Source of the DNA: Paracidovorax citrulli
GTDB lineage: Bacteria; Pseudomonadota; Gammaproteobacteria; Burkholderiales; Burkholderiaceae_C
Assembly (NCBI RefSeq): GCF_900100305.1
Contig: NZ_FNEY01000018.1
Span: 1-64,000, forward strand
Direction of reading: 5' to 3'
Length of the DNA stretch: 64,000 nucleotides
In this document: one piece after another, positions 24,565 through 34,779 of the stretch
Position numbering within the stretch: the stretch's first letter is position 1
Layout: each line of letters begins with the position of its first letter
Notes under the pieces: generated by a model
What the model was told of the DNA's origin: nothing
What the model saw: the letters and a program-made list of their open reading frames with translations, nothing else
The model's database searches: none
Position numbers and translations under genes: made by a program

Positions 24565-25857
24565 ATGCACATTCCGTCTCTTCTGGGCACGGCGCCCTGG
24601 CAGCGCCAATGGACTACGCTGGTGGCTTTTCTCTTGCCGGCCCTGGCGCTGACGTTGCCGTCCGGCTACTCGTACGGAGCGGTGCTGCTCCTGCTCGGCG
24701 CCCTGGCCACGCTGCCGCGCTGGGCGCGCCTGCGCCCCGACCGGGGCACCCTGGCGCTCGTCGCGGTGATTCTCGCGATGGGGCTGCTGTGGTGCGTGAT
24801 GTCCGACCCGCGCGAAGCCATGGGACGGTGGGACCGGCCCATCAAGTTCATGCTGGGCGCCGTCTGCGGGCTGTTCATCGCCTCCCAGCCGCCGCGGCCG
24901 CGGCCGCTGTTCTGGGGGCTGCTCGCGGGCTGCATCGGCGCGGGCCTGGTGGCGCTGTGGCAGGTGCATGTGCAGGGCGCGCTGCGGGCCTCCGGGTTCC
25001 CGACAGGCCGCACGAACGCCATCCAGTGGGGCAACCTGGCATTGCTGCTGGGCTCGATGCTGGCCCTGCAACTGATCGTGCTGTGGCGCCAGCTTCCGCG
25101 CGCGGCCGCATGGCTGGCGGTCGTGGCCGCGCTGGGGGCCCTCAATGCCTCGGTGCTGTCGCAATCCCGCGGGGGCTGGCTGGCACTGCTGCTGGCGCTG
25201 CCCATGGGCCTGTGGCTGCTGCACCGCCTGCATCCGGGGCGGATCACCGCGATCGCCGCCGTGCTGGCCGCCGCGCTGGCCGTGCTCACGGCCATGAACT
25301 GGGACGTGATGGAAAAGCGCTGGGAGCGGATGCAGGAAGAGGTGACGCAGTACGACACCCACGGCGAGGCCGACAATTCCGTCGGCCAGCGGCTGGAGCA
25401 CTGGCGGTTCGCCTGGAACGTGGGCATGGAGCGGCCCTGGACCGGCTGGGGCATGGCCGGCTACATGCACGAGAAGGCCGTGCGGGTGGCGGCGAAGCAA
25501 TACGAGCCCTCGATCATGGAGTACATCTACGTCCACAACGAACCGCTGGACGTCTTCGTCAAGACCGGCATCGGGGGCGTGATCCTCCTGCTGTGCTTCT
25601 ACGGCGTGCCGTTCGCGCTCTTCTGGCCCAGCCGCCGCCGCATGGCCGCGCTGGCCGCCGAACCCGAACCGGTGCGCGCCCAGGTGCTGGCGCTGCGGCT
25701 TTCCGGCCTGTGCATTCCGGTGCTCTATGCCGGCTTCGGGCTCACGCAGGTGTTTTTCGCGCACAACAGCGGCATCATGTTCTACATCTTCATGAACATG
25801 ATCACATGGGCGGCCTTGCTGGGCATGAGGATGCCGGCGGCGGGCGCCAGGGTATGA
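24565..25857 (+). CDS. O-antigen ligase/polymerase-type membrane protein (Wzy_C)
   Basis: 430 residues with about eleven hydrophobic segments. The long periplasmic loop contains the family motif around SVGQRLEHWRFAWNVGMERPWTGWGMAGYM and ends at EYIYVHNEPLDVFVKTG, with the conserved histidine in VHNE. SQSRGGWLALLLALPMG is also typical. WaaL-type enzymes transfer undecaprenyl-linked glycan to lipid A-core; Wzy-type polymerases share this domain. The neighbouring glycosyltransferases favour a WaaL role in LPS, but the specific activity is inferred. It is the first gene of a four-gene plus-strand run. Confidence 0.82.
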   Translation: MHIPSLLGTAPWQRQWTTLVAFLLPALALTLPSGYSYGAVLLLLGALATLPRWARLRPDRGTLALVAVILAMGLLWCVMSDPREAMGRWDRPIKFMLGAVCGLFIASQPPRPRPLFWGLLAGCIGAGLVALWQVHVQGALRASGFPTGRTNAIQWGNLALLLGSMLALQLIVLWRQLPRAAAWLAVVAALGALNASVLSQSRGGWLALLLALPMGLWLLHRLHPGRITAIAAVLAAALAVLTAMNWDVMEKRWERMQEEVTQYDTHGEADNSVGQRLEHWRFAWNVGMERPWTGWGMAGYMHEKAVRVAAKQYEPSIMEYIYVHNEPLDVFVKTGIGGVILLLCFYGVPFALFWPSRRRMAALAAEPEPVRAQVLALRLSGLCIPVLYAGFGLTQVFFAHNSGIMFYIFMNMITWAALLGMRMPAAGARV

Positions 25858-25867
25858 AGTCCGTGCC

Positions 25868-27031
25868 ATGAGCGCGCGCACGTCCCACGCCGCCGCGGCC
25901 GCGGGCACGCCGCCCGCGCGGCGGCCGCGCGTGCTGCATTTCGTGACCGGCGGCTTCTCCGGCGCCACGCAGGTGGCCGTCGATCTGGTGCGCGCGCATG
26001 CGGGCTCCGGCCGCTTCGACGCCCTGCTGGCGCTGCGCTCCAAGCGCCGCACCACCACGCCCGAACGCGTGGCGGCGCTGCGGGCCGAGAACTTGGCGGT
26101 GGAGTTGGTGCCCGGCTGGGCGCATGCGGCCACCGTGTGGGCGCTGGCGGCCCTGTGCCGGCGCTGGCGGCCGGACATCCTGGTCGCGCACGGCTTCAGC
26201 GAGCATCTCTGGGGCCGCTATGCCGGCCTGCTGGCGGGCGTGCCCCGGCTGGTGCACGTGGAGCACAACTCCCGCGAGCGCTACACCGCCTGGCGCCTGG
26301 CCCAGGCGCGCTGGCTGGCGCGGCGCACGGCCGCCATCGTCGGCGTTTCCGAAGGCGTGCGAACCACCCTGCAGGAGCGCGGATTTCCGCCGGACCGCAT
26401 CCACGCCATTCCCAACGGCGTGCGGCTGGAGCCTTTCGCCCAGGCCGCCGCCCACCCCTTCGCCGCGCGCGAGCCCGGCATCGTGATGGCCGCCCGCTTC
26501 GCGCGGCAGAAGGACCACGCCACGCTGCTGCGCGCCGTGGCGCTGTTGCGCGATCGCGGCCTCACGCCGCCCGTGCGGCTGGCCGGCGGCGGCAAGCCCG
26601 GCGCACGGCAGGCGGCCGAGCGGCTGGCGCGTGAATTGAACCTGCTGCCCCAGGTGCAGTTCATCGGCCACTGCGCCGACGTGCCGGGGCTGCTGATGGG
26701 CCAGCAGATCTGCGTGCTCTCCACGCATTACGAAGGTATGCCGCTGTCGCTCATCGAAGGCATGGCCGCCGGCTGCGCCGTGGTGGGCAGTCGCGTGGTG
26801 GGTGTGCAGGAGGTGATCGCGCCCGGGCGCACGGGCCTGCTGGCCGAGCCGGGCGACTTCGCCTCGCTCGCCGATGCACTGGAGCGGCTCCTGGCCGATG
26901 CCGATGCCGCCGCCCGCATGGCCGCCGCCGCCCGGGAGGACGCCGTGGCGCGTTACGGCCTGCCCACCATGACGGCGCGGTACGAAGCCCTGCTGGAGGG
27001 CCTGCTGCGCGAATCGCCCGCTGCGCCATGA
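25868..27031 (+). CDS. Glycosyltransferase family 4 protein
   Basis: 387 residues with two Rossmann-like halves. The N-terminal half shows PRVLHFVTGGFSGATQVAVDLVR and VAHGFSEHLWGRYAGLLAG. The C-terminal GT4 half contains GVSEGVRTTLQERG, IPNGV, AARFARQKDHATLLRAV and the nucleotide-binding EGMPLSLIEGMAAGCAVV with the EX7E glutamates. It is a retaining sugar transferase for LPS or exopolysaccharide. It starts 10 bp after the ligase-type gene, and its stop overlaps the start of the GT2 gene. Confidence 0.9.
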   Translation: MSARTSHAAAAAGTPPARRPRVLHFVTGGFSGATQVAVDLVRAHAGSGRFDALLALRSKRRTTTPERVAALRAENLAVELVPGWAHAATVWALAALCRRWRPDILVAHGFSEHLWGRYAGLLAGVPRLVHVEHNSRERYTAWRLAQARWLARRTAAIVGVSEGVRTTLQERGFPPDRIHAIPNGVRLEPFAQAAAHPFAAREPGIVMAARFARQKDHATLLRAVALLRDRGLTPPVRLAGGGKPGARQAAERLARELNLLPQVQFIGHCADVPGLLMGQQICVLSTHYEGMPLSLIEGMAAGCAVVGSRVVGVQEVIAPGRTGLLAEPGDFASLADALERLLADADAAARMAAAAREDAVARYGLPTMTARYEALLEGLLRESPAAP

Positions 27032-28089
27032 CGCCCTCTTCCCCCCCGATGGTGGCAGGCCCTGCCGCCGCGCCCTGGCTCAGCGTGCTCGTGCCCGTCT
27101 ACAACGTGCGCGACTACCTCGCCGAGTGCGTCGGATCGGTGCTGGCCCAGGCGCCGGCCGACGCGGGTGTCGAAGTGCTGCTGCTGGACGACTGTTCCAC
27201 CGATGGCTCGGCCGAGGCCATGGCCGCGCTGGATGCCCGCTGGCCCGGCCGCCTCCGGCTGATGCGCCACGAGCGCAACGCGGGCCTGAGCGCCGCGCGC
27301 AACACCATGATCGCCGCGGCGCGGGGCGACTACCTCTGGTTCCTCGACTCCGACGACAAGCTCCTGCCCGGCGCCATCGAGGGGTTGCGCGAGGTGGTGC
27401 GCCTGCATGCGCCCGACGCCGTGCTGTGCGACTTCGCCGTCTGGCGCGAGCGCCCGCGCCTGAAACACCGCCTGCGCGGCGAGGGCCACCGCAGCACCTT
27501 CGCCGGCCCGCACGCCGTGCTGCGCCCCGGCGGGCCGGAACTGCTGGCCGGGTTGCTGGCCACGGGGCAACTGCATGCCTGGTCCAAGATCACACGCCGC
27601 GACCTCTGGCCGGAGACGGTGCGCTTTCCGGCCGGCCGGTATTTCGAGGACATGGCCACCATGCCGCTGGCGCTGCTGCGCGCACGCAGCTACTGGCATG
27701 CCCCCCGGCCCTGGGTGGCCTACCGCCAGCGCGGCGGCAGCATCCTGGCCACCATGACGCTGCCCAAGGCCATGGACCAGTCCGCCGCGCTGCGGGCTTT
27801 CGGCGAAGCGCTGCGTGGCCGGCCCGATGCCGGGGACGCGGCGCTGCGCTTTGCGCTGGCCCACCAGAGCGCACGCAACCTGATGGGCGCCATGCGCGTG
27901 GTGGCCCGCGCCGCCGGCCAGGACGGCGCCGACCCGGCGGCGCTGGACGCCGTGGCCGACCGCATCCGCGCCGACTTCGCCGCCGTATCGCCGTTGCCGG
28001 CCGGTGCGCTGGCGCGCGCCTATCTGCGGCGCGGCTGGTGGCTGCGGTACCTGAAATTCCTGCGCGCCCACGCGCTCCGCCAACGATGA
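27028..28089 (+). CDS. Glycosyltransferase family 2 protein
   Basis: 353 residues. The GT-A domain begins LSVLVPVYNVRDYLAECVGSVLAQ (about 15-38), with DDCSTDGSAEAM, NAGLSAARNTMIAAARGDYLWFLDSDD supplying the DXD-type acidic residues, and a C-terminal extension with WSKITRRDLW and YFEDMATMPLALL. It probably transfers a hexose or amino sugar during core or O-unit assembly. Its ATG overlaps the stop of the GT4 gene (ATGA), and its own TGA overlaps the next start, so three transferases are translationally coupled. Confidence 0.9.
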   Translation: MTPSSPPMVAGPAAAPWLSVLVPVYNVRDYLAECVGSVLAQAPADAGVEVLLLDDCSTDGSAEAMAALDARWPGRLRLMRHERNAGLSAARNTMIAAARGDYLWFLDSDDKLLPGAIEGLREVVRLHAPDAVLCDFAVWRERPRLKHRLRGEGHRSTFAGPHAVLRPGGPELLAGLLATGQLHAWSKITRRDLWPETVRFPAGRYFEDMATMPLALLRARSYWHAPRPWVAYRQRGGSILATMTLPKAMDQSAALRAFGEALRGRPDAGDAALRFALAHQSARNLMGAMRVVARAAGQDGADPAALDAVADRIRADFAAVSPLPAGALARAYLRRGWWLRYLKFLRAHALRQR

Positions 28090-29117
28090 ACCTGCCTGCC
28101 TTTCCCCGTCCCACGCTCAAGACGCACGGCGAACTCTGGCTGGCGCGCGCCCTGCGCTGGTTCTACGGCCTGTGGCCGCGCCAGCTCGAAGCCTGCCCCC
28201 CGCCGCCGTTCGCACTGCATGCCATCGCGCCGGCTCCCGGGGTTCCGGAGGGTGGCGAGGACGGGACGGACCGCTCGGCATTGCCCCCGATTCCGCGCGT
28301 CATCTGGGCCTACTGGAAGGGGGCCGCGCCACCGCTGCTCATCCAGCGCTGCTTCGCCAACTGGCGGCGCAACAGCCCGGGCTACGAGATCCGCCTGCTG
28401 GACGATGCTTCCGCCCGGGCGTGGCTGCCGGACATTCCGGCCGTGCTCGACGACGTGTCGCCCGCGAAACGCGCCGACTGGATCCGTCTGGAACTGCTGC
28501 GGCTGCACGGCGGCATCTGGGTGGATGCCAGCACGATCCTCACGGCACCGCTGGACTGGGTGCTGGCGCAGCAGGAGCGCACCCCGGCCGACTTCGTGGG
28601 CTTCTACCTCGGGCGCCACACCCGCGATGCGGCCTATCCGGTGGTGGAGAACTGGTTCATGGCCGCCCCGCCGGGCAGCCGGTTCATCGCCGACCTGCAG
28701 CAGGAGTTCACGACCCAGGTGATCCACCGCTCGGGGCACGAATACATCGCCCACCTGCAGGCCCTGGGCGTGTACGAGGAGGTGCGTCAGTACATCGACG
28801 CGCCGGACTACCTCAGCATGCACCTGGCGCTGCAGTTCATCCTGCGCGCGCGCGGCGGCTACCGGCTGGCGCTGGCCCGCGCGGAAGACGGGCCGTTCTA
28901 CTACCACATGCTCGGGCGCTGGCGGCGCACGCAGCTCAAGCTGCGGCTGCTGTTCTCGCGGCCCACGGGCGCGTTGCCGCCCCTCATCAAACTGCGCGCG
29001 CCCGACCGCAGGCGGCTGGACGACTATCTGGCGCGGGGCCTGTACCTTCCGGACAGCATCGCCGCGCGGCAGCTCATGGCGGAAACCGGCGCGGTCACGC
29101 CGGCGAGCCCGCGCTGA
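28086..29117 (+). CDS. Capsular polysaccharide synthesis-type glycosyltransferase (Caps_synth), paralogue 2
   Basis: 343 residues. IPRVIWAYWKGAAPPLLIQRCFANWRR (about 69-95) and ADWIRLELLRLHGGIWVDASTIL (about 130-152) match the Caps_synth signature, with D147 in the metal-binding VDAS. Further similarity to the protein at 23444-24391 includes the FVGFYL...AAYPVVENW and GGYRLALARAED segments. The first 65 residues contain an amphipathic segment and a Pro-rich linker. It is coupled (ATGA) to the GT2 gene. Its 3' end overlaps the convergent nitronate monooxygenase gene by 23 bp. Confidence 0.82.
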   Translation: MNLPAFPRPTLKTHGELWLARALRWFYGLWPRQLEACPPPPFALHAIAPAPGVPEGGEDGTDRSALPPIPRVIWAYWKGAAPPLLIQRCFANWRRNSPGYEIRLLDDASARAWLPDIPAVLDDVSPAKRADWIRLELLRLHGGIWVDASTILTAPLDWVLAQQERTPADFVGFYLGRHTRDAAYPVVENWFMAAPPGSRFIADLQQEFTTQVIHRSGHEYIAHLQALGVYEEVRQYIDAPDYLSMHLALQFILRARGGYRLALARAEDGPFYYHMLGRWRRTQLKLRLLFSRPTGALPPLIKLRAPDRRRLDDYLARGLYLPDSIAARQLMAETGAVTPASPR

Positions 29118-30192
29118 CCCCGCCCGCCGCTGCCCGCCATTCCCTGGCCAGCAGCGCCACCAGTTCGCCGGCCGGCATCGGCCGCACCGCCGCGACGCCC
29201 TGGCCTGCCCAGAGGGCCAGCGCATCGGCACGGCCCTGGGCGGCGGCCGCACGGCGCACCGGGCCCATCAGTGCGTTCTGCACCGGGTAGGCCGGCACGC
29301 TGCCTTCCCAGGGGGCGAACTGTTCCATGGTGGCGTTGACGATGCCGCGCGCGGGCCGGCCCGAGAACACCCGGGTGATGCGCGTATCGGTTTCGCATGC
29401 CCGGGCCAGCGCGGCCCGGTAGGCCGGGCCGATGGCCGACTCGGGGCACGCGAGGAAGGCCGTGCCCATCTGGACGCCTTCGGCACCCAGGGCCTGCGCG
29501 GCGGCGATGCCGCGCCCGTCCATGATGCCGCCGGCCGCGATGACCGGAATGCGCAGCGCGTCCACGCACGGCGGCACCAGCGCCAGCGTGCCGACCTGGC
29601 TGGATTCGAAGTCGGCCAGGAAGGTGCCCCGGTGGCCGCCGGCCTCGAGCCCGCTGGCGCAGACGGCATCGGCGCCCACGTCGGCCCAGGCACGGGCCTC
29701 CGCCACGGTGGTGGCGGTGCCGATCACGACGCAGCCCGCCGCCTGCAGCCGCTCCACCTGGCGCGCGCCGAGGATGCCGAAGGTGAAGCTCGCGACGGCC
29801 GGGCGGGCCTCGACCAGGGCCTCGAACTGCGCCTCGAAGTCTTCGCACCATTGCGCGGGCACGGCCGGCTCCAGCCCGAAGTCGGCATACAGCGGCGCCA
29901 GCCGGTCCAGCGCTTCGCGCACCGTGGCGGCGTCGGGCGCGGGCATCTCCAGCACGAAGAGGTTCATGCCGAAGGGGCGGGCCGTGCGGCGGCGCACTTC
30001 GGCGGCGGCTTCGGCCATGGCGGCGGGCGAGCGCATGCCGCAGCCCAGCATGCCCAGCCCGCCGGCTTCGGACACGGCGGCAGCCAGGGCGGGCGTGTCG
30101 GAGCCGGTCATGGGGCCCTGCACGATCGGCAGGGTGAGGCCCAGGCGGTCGAACAGCGGAGTGCGGCGGGATGGAGGGACGGGCGTCGGCAT
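29095..30192 (-). CDS. Nitronate monooxygenase family protein
   Basis: 365 residues. It is a class I NMO/2-nitropropane dioxygenase-like FMN enzyme on a TIM barrel. The N-terminal FDRLGLTLPIVQGPMTGSDTPALAAAVSEAGGLGMLG and the later VIGTATTVAEARAWADVGADAVCASGLEAGGHRGTF (with the catalytic-type His), IPVIAAGGIMDGRGIAAAQALGAEGVQMGTAFL are diagnostic. Such enzymes detoxify propionate-3-nitronate or act on related substrates. It sits in front of a LysR gene on the same strand. The true substrate is unknown. Confidence 0.9.
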   Translation of the reverse strand: MPTPVPPSRRTPLFDRLGLTLPIVQGPMTGSDTPALAAAVSEAGGLGMLGCGMRSPAAMAEAAAEVRRRTARPFGMNLFVLEMPAPDAATVREALDRLAPLYADFGLEPAVPAQWCEDFEAQFEALVEARPAVASFTFGILGARQVERLQAAGCVVIGTATTVAEARAWADVGADAVCASGLEAGGHRGTFLADFESSQVGTLALVPPCVDALRIPVIAAGGIMDGRGIAAAQALGAEGVQMGTAFLACPESAIGPAYRAALARACETDTRITRVFSGRPARGIVNATMEQFAPWEGSVPAYPVQNALMGPVRRAAAAQGRADALALWAGQGVAAVRPMPAGELVALLAREWRAAAGGVSAGSPA

Positions 30193-30233
30193 GGCGGGTC
30201 TCCGGGGGGGCTGGGAACAGCGGGTGGTCGGTT

Positions 30234-31118
30234 TCAGGCGCCCGGCGGCATGCCGGCAGGGACGTCGCGCAGCGCATCCAGCAGCGCATCCAGGGCCGGG
30301 GTGTGCCAGCCGCGGCGGCGCACCAGCACCGTCTCGCGCCCGGCCAGCGGCACCCAGCGCAGCGCGGGCGGTTCGCGCATCAGGTCGATGACGGACTGCG
30401 GCACCACGCCGGCGCAGCGCCCCGCGGCCACGCAGGCCAGGATGGCATGGTAGGAGGCCAGCTCCAGTATGTGCGGCGCGGCGCCGTGCCGCTGCGCGCG
30501 CATCCAGTCCTCGCCCAGGCGGCGGTAGGTGCAGCCCGGAGAGAACGCGGCCAGGGTGTCCACCTGCAGGTCTCCCGGGCGCTCCACCGGTGGATGGCCC
30601 GCCGGCAGGGCGATGAGCAGCGATTCGGTGAAGACGGGAGTGCAGTCCACCGGCGCTTCCGGATCCACGCCCGGCGGCGGCCAGGCGACCAGGGCGCAGT
30701 CGCTGGCGTGGGCCAGGACCTGGTCCACCAACTCGCGCGACGCGCCCGTGCGCAGTTCCAGTTGCAGGCCGGGCCATCGGGCGTGCAGGCGGGCGAGCGG
30801 GGCGGGCAGGCGGGCGGCGGCGGTGCTTTCCATGGCGCCCAGGCGCAGCCTGCCGCCGGGGGTGCCGGGGTGCAGGGCCTGGCGGGCTTCCTCCGCCAGC
30901 GCCAGCAGGCGGTCGGCATAGGCCACCAGCGAGGTACCGGCCGGGGTCAGCGCCATGCGCCGGCCTTCGCGCAGGAACAGCGTGGCACCCAGCTGTTCCT
31001 CCAACTGCTGCACGCGGGTGGTCACGTTCGACTGCACCCGGCCCAGCCGCTCGGCCGCGCGGGTGACGCTGCCTTCGGCTGCGACGGCGCGAAAGATTTC
31101 CAGGGCGGACAGGTCCAT
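30234..31118 (-). CDS. LysR-family transcriptional regulator
   Basis: 294 residues. The HTH reads LEIFRAVAAEGSVTRAAERLGRVQSNVTTRVQQLEEQLGATLFLRE (about 6-51), and the periplasmic-binding-like sensor domain follows (LRLGAMESTAAARLPAPLARLHARWP). It is divergent from a YbfB-type MFS gene and upstream of the NMO gene, so either or both are likely targets. A 15-bp T-N11-A dyad lies immediately upstream of its start codon. Confidence 0.92.
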   Translation of the reverse strand: MDLSALEIFRAVAAEGSVTRAAERLGRVQSNVTTRVQQLEEQLGATLFLREGRRMALTPAGTSLVAYADRLLALAEEARQALHPGTPGGRLRLGAMESTAAARLPAPLARLHARWPGLQLELRTGASRELVDQVLAHASDCALVAWPPPGVDPEAPVDCTPVFTESLLIALPAGHPPVERPGDLQVDTLAAFSPGCTYRRLGEDWMRAQRHGAAPHILELASYHAILACVAAGRCAGVVPQSVIDLMREPPALRWVPLAGRETVLVRRRGWHTPALDALLDALRDVPAGMPPGA

Positions 31119-31122
31119 GAAT

Positions 31123-31137
31123 ATCTTGTTTGAAGAT
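31123..31137. promoter_or_regulatory. LysR-type box ATCTT-GTTTG-AAGAT
   Basis: A perfect 5-5-5 dyad that contains the LysR consensus T-N11-A. It starts five bases from the LysR ATG, in a markedly AT-rich 70-bp divergent gap (31119-31188). This placement fits autorepression plus activation of the divergent MFS gene. Confidence 0.6.
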
Positions 31138-31188
31138 GAATCGATTGAATGTTAATCTTAAAAAGAGAATTAAAGAAGCGAAAACTCC

Positions 31189-32472
31189 ATGGCCATCGAT
31201 ACCTCTCCGCCCGGCCCCGGTGCCGGCACGTCGCCCGCCCTGGCGGACCGCCCGCTGGCCGTCGCCCTGGCCGGCATGGCCGCGCTGGGCGCCGCCATGG
31301 GCATAGGCCGCTTCGCCTTCACCCCGCTGCTGCCCATGATGCTGCGCGATGGAGCGCTGACCCTGGCCGGAGGCAGCTGGCTCGCCACGGTCAACTACAT
31401 CGGCTATCTGGCCGGCGCGCTGGTCTGCATGGCCCTGCCGTGGCTGGCGCCGGGCACGGCCCGTTCATGGCAGGGGGCCCGTCTCACGCGCTGGGGGCTG
31501 GCGGCCACGGTGCTGCTGACCTGCGCCATGGCGCTGCCCCTGCCCGGCGCATGGCCGCTGCTGCGCGCGGCGGCGGGGGTGGCCAGCGCGGTGGTGTTCC
31601 TGAACGTGTCGTCCTGGTGCATGGCGCGGCTGGTGGCGCTGGGGCAGCCGGCGCTGGGCGGGCTGATCTTCTGCGGGCCGGGGCTGGGCATCGTGCTGAC
31701 GGGGCTGTCGGCCAGCGCCATGGTGTCGGCGCACTGGCGGGCCGCCGCGGGCTGGGCCGTCTTCGGGCTGCTCTGCGCGGTGTTGTGCGCGCTGGTGTGG
31801 TCGGTGGTGCGCGGGGCGGCGCAGCCGGCGGCCGGCGCGGCGGGGCCCGCCGCGCCGCGCACCGCCGCGCCCGTGGCCCGGGGCGGCCGCTCCGCCCGCG
31901 CGCTGCTCACGCTGGCCTACGGCCTGGCGGGGCTGGGCTATATCGTCACCGCCACCTTCCTGCCGGTGATCGCGCGCGGGGTGCTGCCGGCCGGATCGCC
32001 CTGGCCGGACCTGTTCTGGCCGGTGTTCGGCGCGGGCGTGGCGTTGGGTGCGGCCTTGTCCACCCGCACTCCGGCGGCCTGGGACCGGCGCTGGCTGCTG
32101 GCGGGCTGCTACGCGCTGCAGGCGGTTTCCATCGGCCTGGGCCTGGCGTGGCCGGGGGTGCCGGGCTTCGCCCTCGGCAGCCTGCTGCTGGGGCTGCCAT
32201 TCACCGCCATCACGTTCTATGCGCTGCAGGAGGCGCGGCGCATCTGGCCGGCGGCCGGCGACAGCTTCGCAGGCCTGCTGACGGTGGCCTACGGCCTGGG
32301 CCAGATCGCCGGGCCGCCCCTGGTGGCATGGGCACTGCACCATGCCGCCACGCCGCAGCAGGGGTTCGCGCACGGCCTGGCGATGGCGGCCGGCGCGCTG
32401 GGGCTGGGAGCGGCGGTGCTGGGCGCGATGGCGTGGCGCTGGCCGCCGGAGCCGCTGCCGGCAGGGGACTGA
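31189..32472 (+). CDS. YbfB/YjiJ-family MFS transporter
   Basis: 427 residues with about twelve membrane segments. The N-terminal AALGAAMGIGRFAFTPLLPMML and NYIGYLAGALVCM are characteristic of the YbfB/YjiJ family of MFS proteins (MFS_4), as is GLAGLGYIVTATFLPVIAR in the second half. The substrate is unknown. It is divergently transcribed from a LysR gene, the common regulator-exporter arrangement. Its end lies 28 bp from the convergent histidine kinase gene. Confidence 0.88.
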   Translation: MAIDTSPPGPGAGTSPALADRPLAVALAGMAALGAAMGIGRFAFTPLLPMMLRDGALTLAGGSWLATVNYIGYLAGALVCMALPWLAPGTARSWQGARLTRWGLAATVLLTCAMALPLPGAWPLLRAAAGVASAVVFLNVSSWCMARLVALGQPALGGLIFCGPGLGIVLTGLSASAMVSAHWRAAAGWAVFGLLCAVLCALVWSVVRGAAQPAAGAAGPAAPRTAAPVARGGRSARALLTLAYGLAGLGYIVTATFLPVIARGVLPAGSPWPDLFWPVFGAGVALGAALSTRTPAAWDRRWLLAGCYALQAVSIGLGLAWPGVPGFALGSLLLGLPFTAITFYALQEARRIWPAAGDSFAGLLTVAYGLGQIAGPPLVAWALHHAATPQQGFAHGLAMAAGALGLGAAVLGAMAWRWPPEPLPAGD

Positions 32473-32500
32473 CGCGCAGCACCGCGCGGGCGGGCGGCGG

Positions 32501-33742
<1,242 letters not shown>

Positions 33743-33824
33743 GGGCGTTTCAGAATGTGGCGATGTCACGCCATGGCGGCTGATGCTGCGGCCTGCGGCA
33801 TTGCAGGCGGCCCGTGAACCGCGC

Positions 33825-33975
33825 CCCGCCGCCACCCGTGCGGTGGCCGCGGAGCAGGCCAAGCCAGCGGACGCCGTGGAACGGGCTTCGCCCGGCCACT
33901 GGCGTCGTCCCCCGTCCCGCCGCGCGCAGCGCGGCGAGAGAAAGGGGAAGGCGCGTGGCGCCACAGGGGAATGAT
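33825..33975 (+). repeat. Dispersed stem-loop repeat, copy 3, between response regulator and kinase genes
   Basis: Contains GCGGAGCAGGCCAAGCC, the hairpin core 33870-33906 (GACGCC-GTGG arms, inner CGGGC-TTC-GCCCG, then CCAC-T-GGCGTC) and a GGCGAGAGAAAGGGGAAGGCG tail, matching copies 1 and 2. It fills most of the gap between the regulator gene (33986-34705) and the kinase gene (start 33742), both on the minus strand. A stable structure here would be expected to reduce read-through or set the regulator:kinase ratio (inference). Confidence 0.75.
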
Positions 33976-33985
33976 GCCTCCATCT

Positions 33986-34705
33986 TCAGTCCTGCTGTTT
34001 GGCGAACACGTACCCCACGCCTCGCACGGTCAGGATGCGGCGGGGGTTCTTGGGGTCGGACTCGATCGCGGCGCGGATGCGCCCCATGTGCACGTCGATG
34101 GAGCGGTCGAAGGCTTCCAGTTCGCGGCCGCGCACGGCCTCCATGATCTGGTCGCGCGTGAGCACGCGGCCGGCCCGCTCCGCGAGCGCCACGAGCAGGT
34201 CGAACTGGTAGGAGGTGAGGTCGGCCGGTTGCCCGCCCACCGTGACGGAGCGTGCGTCGCGGTCGATCTCCAGCGAGCCGAAGCGCAGGGCCTGCGAGGG
34301 CGCCGCCGGCCCGGTCTCGCGGCGCCGCAGGATGGCGCGGATGCGGGCCAGCAGCTCGCGCGGCTCGAAGGGCTTGGGCAGGTAGTCGTCGGCGCCGAGT
34401 TCCAGCCCGATGATGCGGTCCATCGGGTCGCCCTTGGCGGTGAGCATCAGCACCGGCACCTGGGCCGCGGCGCCGGGCAGCGAGCGGATGCGGCGGCACA
34501 CGTCCAGGCCGTCCATGTCGGGCAGCATCAGGTCCAGGATCACGAGGTCGGGCAGCGGGCCGGCATCGCTGCCCTGCAGCCGCGCCATGCCGCTCTGGCC
34601 GTCGGCCATGTGCGCGACCTCCAGGCCCGACTGGCCGAGGTATTCGATGACCATCTGCGCGAGGCGGAAGTCGTCTTCGATCATCAACAGCTGGGCGGTA
34701 CTCAT
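33986..34705 (-). CDS. OmpR/PhoB-family response regulator
   Basis: 239 residues. The receiver domain starts LLMIEDDFRLAQMVIEYL, with phospho-acceptor D58 in LPDLVILDLMLPDMDG, T/K in LMLTAKG and the KPF motif in DDYLPKPFEPRELLARI. The C-terminal winged helix shows LTSYQFDLLVALAERAGRVLTRDQIMEAVRG and VDVHMGRIRAAIESDPKNPRRILTVRGVGYVF-type elements. It pairs with the downstream histidine kinase. A direct repeat with 11-bp period lies 75 bp upstream, the expected site for autoregulation. Confidence 0.94.
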   Translation of the reverse strand: MSTAQLLMIEDDFRLAQMVIEYLGQSGLEVAHMADGQSGMARLQGSDAGPLPDLVILDLMLPDMDGLDVCRRIRSLPGAAAQVPVLMLTAKGDPMDRIIGLELGADDYLPKPFEPRELLARIRAILRRRETGPAAPSQALRFGSLEIDRDARSVTVGGQPADLTSYQFDLLVALAERAGRVLTRDQIMEAVRGRELEAFDRSIDVHMGRIRAAIESDPKNPRRILTVRGVGYVFAKQQD

Positions 34706-34779
34706 GGCGTCTCTCGTCTCCTTGCGCAAAGGCAGGATGGCATGCTGGCCCCGGTGCATCTCGGGGCGTTGAAGTGGCC

